NCBI GenBank assembly: GCA_964371715.1
Contig: CAYJNO010000006.1
Coordinates: 15,733-79,732 of the forward strand
Direction of reading: 5' to 3'
Length of the DNA stretch: 64,000 nt
Source: CAYJNO01 sp964371715
GTDB lineage: Bacteria; Bacillota_I; Bacilli_A; Erysipelotrichales; Erysipelotrichaceae
Every line of letters begins with the position of its first letter. Position 1 is the first letter of the stretch. The translations under genes and the position numbers were made by a program. The notes under the pieces were generated by a model. The model saw only the letters and a program-made list of their open reading frames with translations, was not told where the DNA came from and searched no databases. This document shows, piece after piece, positions 62,378 through 64,000 of the stretch.

Positions 62378-62392
62378 ATATTTCTGAAAACT
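62378..62392. promoter_or_regulatory. CodY-like box 2
   Basis: ATATTTCTGAAAACT matches the CodY consensus at 12 of 15 positions. Its centre is 23 bases from that of box 1, about two helix turns, and 11 bases separate it from the -35 of the plus-strand peptidase. Confidence 0.65.
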
Positions 62393-62403
62393 ATATAAAT
62401 TAT

Positions 62404-62433
62404 TTTACATTCTTCCTTATTATATGTTACAAT
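62404..62433 (+). promoter_or_regulatory. Promoter of the plus-strand M24 peptidase
   Basis: TTTACA (62404-62409) and TACAAT (62428-62433) are 18 bases apart, with TG one base before the -10 (extended). Confidence 0.65.
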
Positions 62434-62478
62434 AAAAATATGTTTGTGTATAAATTTTATAAATAAGGGGGAATTATA

Positions 62479-63621
62479 ATGAAACTAGATATAAACTGTT
62501 TTGAAAAAATGAAAAAAAATAATTTAGATGGACTATTATTTGCTGTTGGAGCTAATTTTCAATTTCTTAGTAAATGCAATAATTTTCATTGGCAAAGAAG
62601 CTGTATGAACAATCTTGCTCCACATAAAAGTTATGAAAATTATCCTAGTGCAATTTTATATGTTGATAAGAATGCATCTATAACAATTATTTCCACACCA
62701 AAATTAAAAGACTATTTTATCAATCACCATGTTGTCGTAGCTTATATTGATCAAATGGAGGATACATTATCATCAATAATAAACTCCAAAAATATTGGTA
62801 TTGGCTTAGATTGTTATGATTGGATTATTGAGACCTTAGCTGAAGTAGACAATAATATTAATACTTTTGAAGTCGAAAATATATTCAATGATATTAGATG
62901 TATAAAAACTGATGATGAAATAATACATTTAAGAACAATTGCAAAATTCACAGATGATGCAATGATGCATGTAGTAAAAAATATCAAAAAAGGCATGTCA
63001 CAATTAGAAGTAGAACAAATGATAATGCAATATGGTTTAGACCATCATATAAGCGATTTCGCTTTCCCTGTTACTGCTGGATTTAAAACATTACATACGT
63101 TTGATGAAAAAGATAGTTTTAATTTTCCAAGAACATCTATCTTACAAGATAATACAGCCATTGCATTTGATGTTGGATTTATTCATAATGGCTATTGCAG
63201 TGATTGGGGTAGAACTATCTACTATAAAAAAGCACCAAAACATCTAAAAGATGGTTATAGCGCTTTACAAAAAGCTCAAGAATATATGGTGAGTAAAATA
63301 GTGCCTTATAAAACTAATGTAAATGAATTATACGATTTTATTTTAGAGGAAGTAACTAGGCTTGGTTATGCTCATGTATTAAGATACAAAGAAGAAAAAA
63401 TGTTGGGACATCAAATTGGCATAGATTGTCATGAATATCCAATGTTAAATCCAAATGAAGATTTCACTTTAAAACCTGGGATGGTATTTTGTAGCGAACC
63501 AAAAATGATGTTTGATCAAGAGTGTTATATGAGAGTAGAAGATATGATTTTAGTAACAGAGAAAGGAGCAGAATTTTTAACGACCTTTGATCGTGAATTA
63601 TTCGAATTTGATAATGATTAA
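62479..63621 (+). CDS. M24-family Xaa-Pro peptidase
   Basis: A 380-residue peptidase with a creatinase N-domain and a C-terminal catalytic domain. All five metal ligands can be placed: FDVGFIHNGYCSDWGRT (two Asp), GHQIGIDCHE (His), FCSEPKMM (Glu) and MRVEDMILV (Glu). It should cleave Xaa-Pro bonds or Xaa-Pro dipeptides. AGGGGGA precedes the start. It is divergent from the opp operon and shares its control region, and is coupled to the VOC gene by overlap. Confidence 0.93.
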   Translation: MKLDINCFEKMKKNNLDGLLFAVGANFQFLSKCNNFHWQRSCMNNLAPHKSYENYPSAILYVDKNASITIISTPKLKDYFINHHVVVAYIDQMEDTLSSIINSKNIGIGLDCYDWIIETLAEVDNNINTFEVENIFNDIRCIKTDDEIIHLRTIAKFTDDAMMHVVKNIKKGMSQLEVEQMIMQYGLDHHISDFAFPVTAGFKTLHTFDEKDSFNFPRTSILQDNTAIAFDVGFIHNGYCSDWGRTIYYKKAPKHLKDGYSALQKAQEYMVSKIVPYKTNVNELYDFILEEVTRLGYAHVLRYKEEKMLGHQIGIDCHEYPMLNPNEDFTLKPGMVFCSEPKMMFDQECYMRVEDMILVTEKGAEFLTTFDRELFEFDND

Positions 63622-63946
63622 TTTTTATAAAACAAAAAACATAAATAAGACTAAAATATTTTATCAAAGATTAACACTTTCAGTATATTTTGAAAATGAA
63701 AATTCAATAATACTTGATAGTGGTGATGGGATGTTAGGATTTGTATTAGATATTAATGCTGAAGTAAAAGAATACTCTTGCATTTCATTTGATTTAGCTA
63801 GCACAACTGAAGTTGACCTGAAATATGAACAATTAAAAGATATAGCTTTAAACAAACCATCTATGCACCCAAATTTTCCAGTTTATTCATTTTTCTTAAA
63901 AGATCCAAATGGACTAAATATTGAATTTCAAACAATTATTAGATAA
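63614..63946 (+). CDS. VOC/glyoxalase-fold protein
   Basis: A 110-residue single VOC module: INFYKTKNINKTKIFYQRLTL at the start and FLKDPNGLNIEFQ at the end are the typical strand-helix and DPxGxxIE motifs, and the glutamate is a possible metal ligand. The ATG overlaps the stop of the peptidase gene (ATGATTAA) with no separate ribosome site, so translation is probably coupled. Function unknown; VOC proteins include lyases, dioxygenases and resistance proteins. Confidence 0.8.
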   Translation: MINFYKTKNINKTKIFYQRLTLSVYFENENSIILDSGDGMLGFVLDINAEVKEYSCISFDLASTTEVDLKYEQLKDIALNKPSMHPNFPVYSFFLKDPNGLNIEFQTIIR

Positions 63947-63969
63947 CAATAGACTAATACTAATCTATA

Positions 63970-64000
63970 AAAAAAAGGCAAGAATTAATTATTCTTGCCT
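63970..64000. terminator. Terminator at the right edge
   Basis: AGGCAAGAAT (63976-63985), loop TAATT, ATTCTTGCCT (63991-64000). An A run to its left serves the minus strand; the plus-strand tail is outside the window. Confidence 0.75.

Overview
The window is a compact, very A+T-rich stretch of a bacterial chromosome carrying about 58 protein genes, roughly 50 of them on the minus strand. Its gene content is that of a low-GC Gram-positive bacterium: HrcA with CIRCE operators, T-box and S-box (SAM-I) leaders, RNase J, the DnaB/DnaI helicase-loading pair, a ComK-type regulator, lipoproteins with lipoboxes, and MurE and FtsW for a peptidoglycan wall. UGA is used as a stop (for example the end of rsmE and of oppD), so the code is standard and the Mycoplasma/Spiroplasma group is excluded. 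The best guess is a fermentative member of the Erysipelotrichia or a related wall-bearing deep Bacilli lineage; this is inferred from gene content, not from a marker-gene tree.

Layout. 1-5.0 kb: the start of truB, a nitroreductase, a TtcA-like tRNA thiolase, a cold-shock protein, a TetR regulator with a possible self-operator, and three lipoproteins in a row, two with FMN-binding domains and one interrupted by a 100-N assembly gap. 5.1-8.5 kb: trpS behind a Trp T-box, a ComK homologue, rpsO, and metK behind a SAM riboswitch. 8.6-10.4 kb: a radical-SAM/SPASM enzyme with a possibly leaderless mRNA, paired with a Gfo/Idh/MocA dehydrogenase. 10.4-21.7 kb: a six-gene glycogen operon, glgC-glgD-glgA-glgB-glgP and a GH77-GH13 fusion enzyme. 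21.8-31.2 kb: a diguanylate cyclase; the heat-shock operon hrcA-grpE-dnaK-(deacetylase lipoprotein)-dnaJ with two CIRCE sites; and ftsW-rsmD-coaD. 31.3-33.7 kb: def and RNase J.

33.8-43.8 kb: pfkA-pyk with an M32 carboxypeptidase, and polA-mutM-coaE-dnaB-dnaI. 43.9-49.1 kb: rsmE-mtaB-murE-deoC followed by an odd ZnuA-like lipoprotein. 49.1-52.1 kb: a YeiH-type exporter, a CNNM/CorC-type membrane protein with an unassigned leader, and an unknown small membrane protein. 52.2-63.9 kb: a peptide-use region with oppBCDFA, an M24 peptidase, PepD, a guanylate kinase-like enzyme and an M29 aminopeptidase, divergent from a second M24 peptidase and a VOC protein.

How the parts fit: imported peptides (Opp) are cleaved by at least five peptidases (two M24, PepD, M29, M32). 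Two CodY-like boxes lie between the divergent opp and peptidase promoters, suggesting that peptide supply is controlled by nutrient state. Sugar is stored as glycogen through ADP-glucose and released by phosphorolysis and debranching into PfkA/Pyk glycolysis. No rRNA, tRNA, CRISPR array, prophage or insertion sequence was seen.
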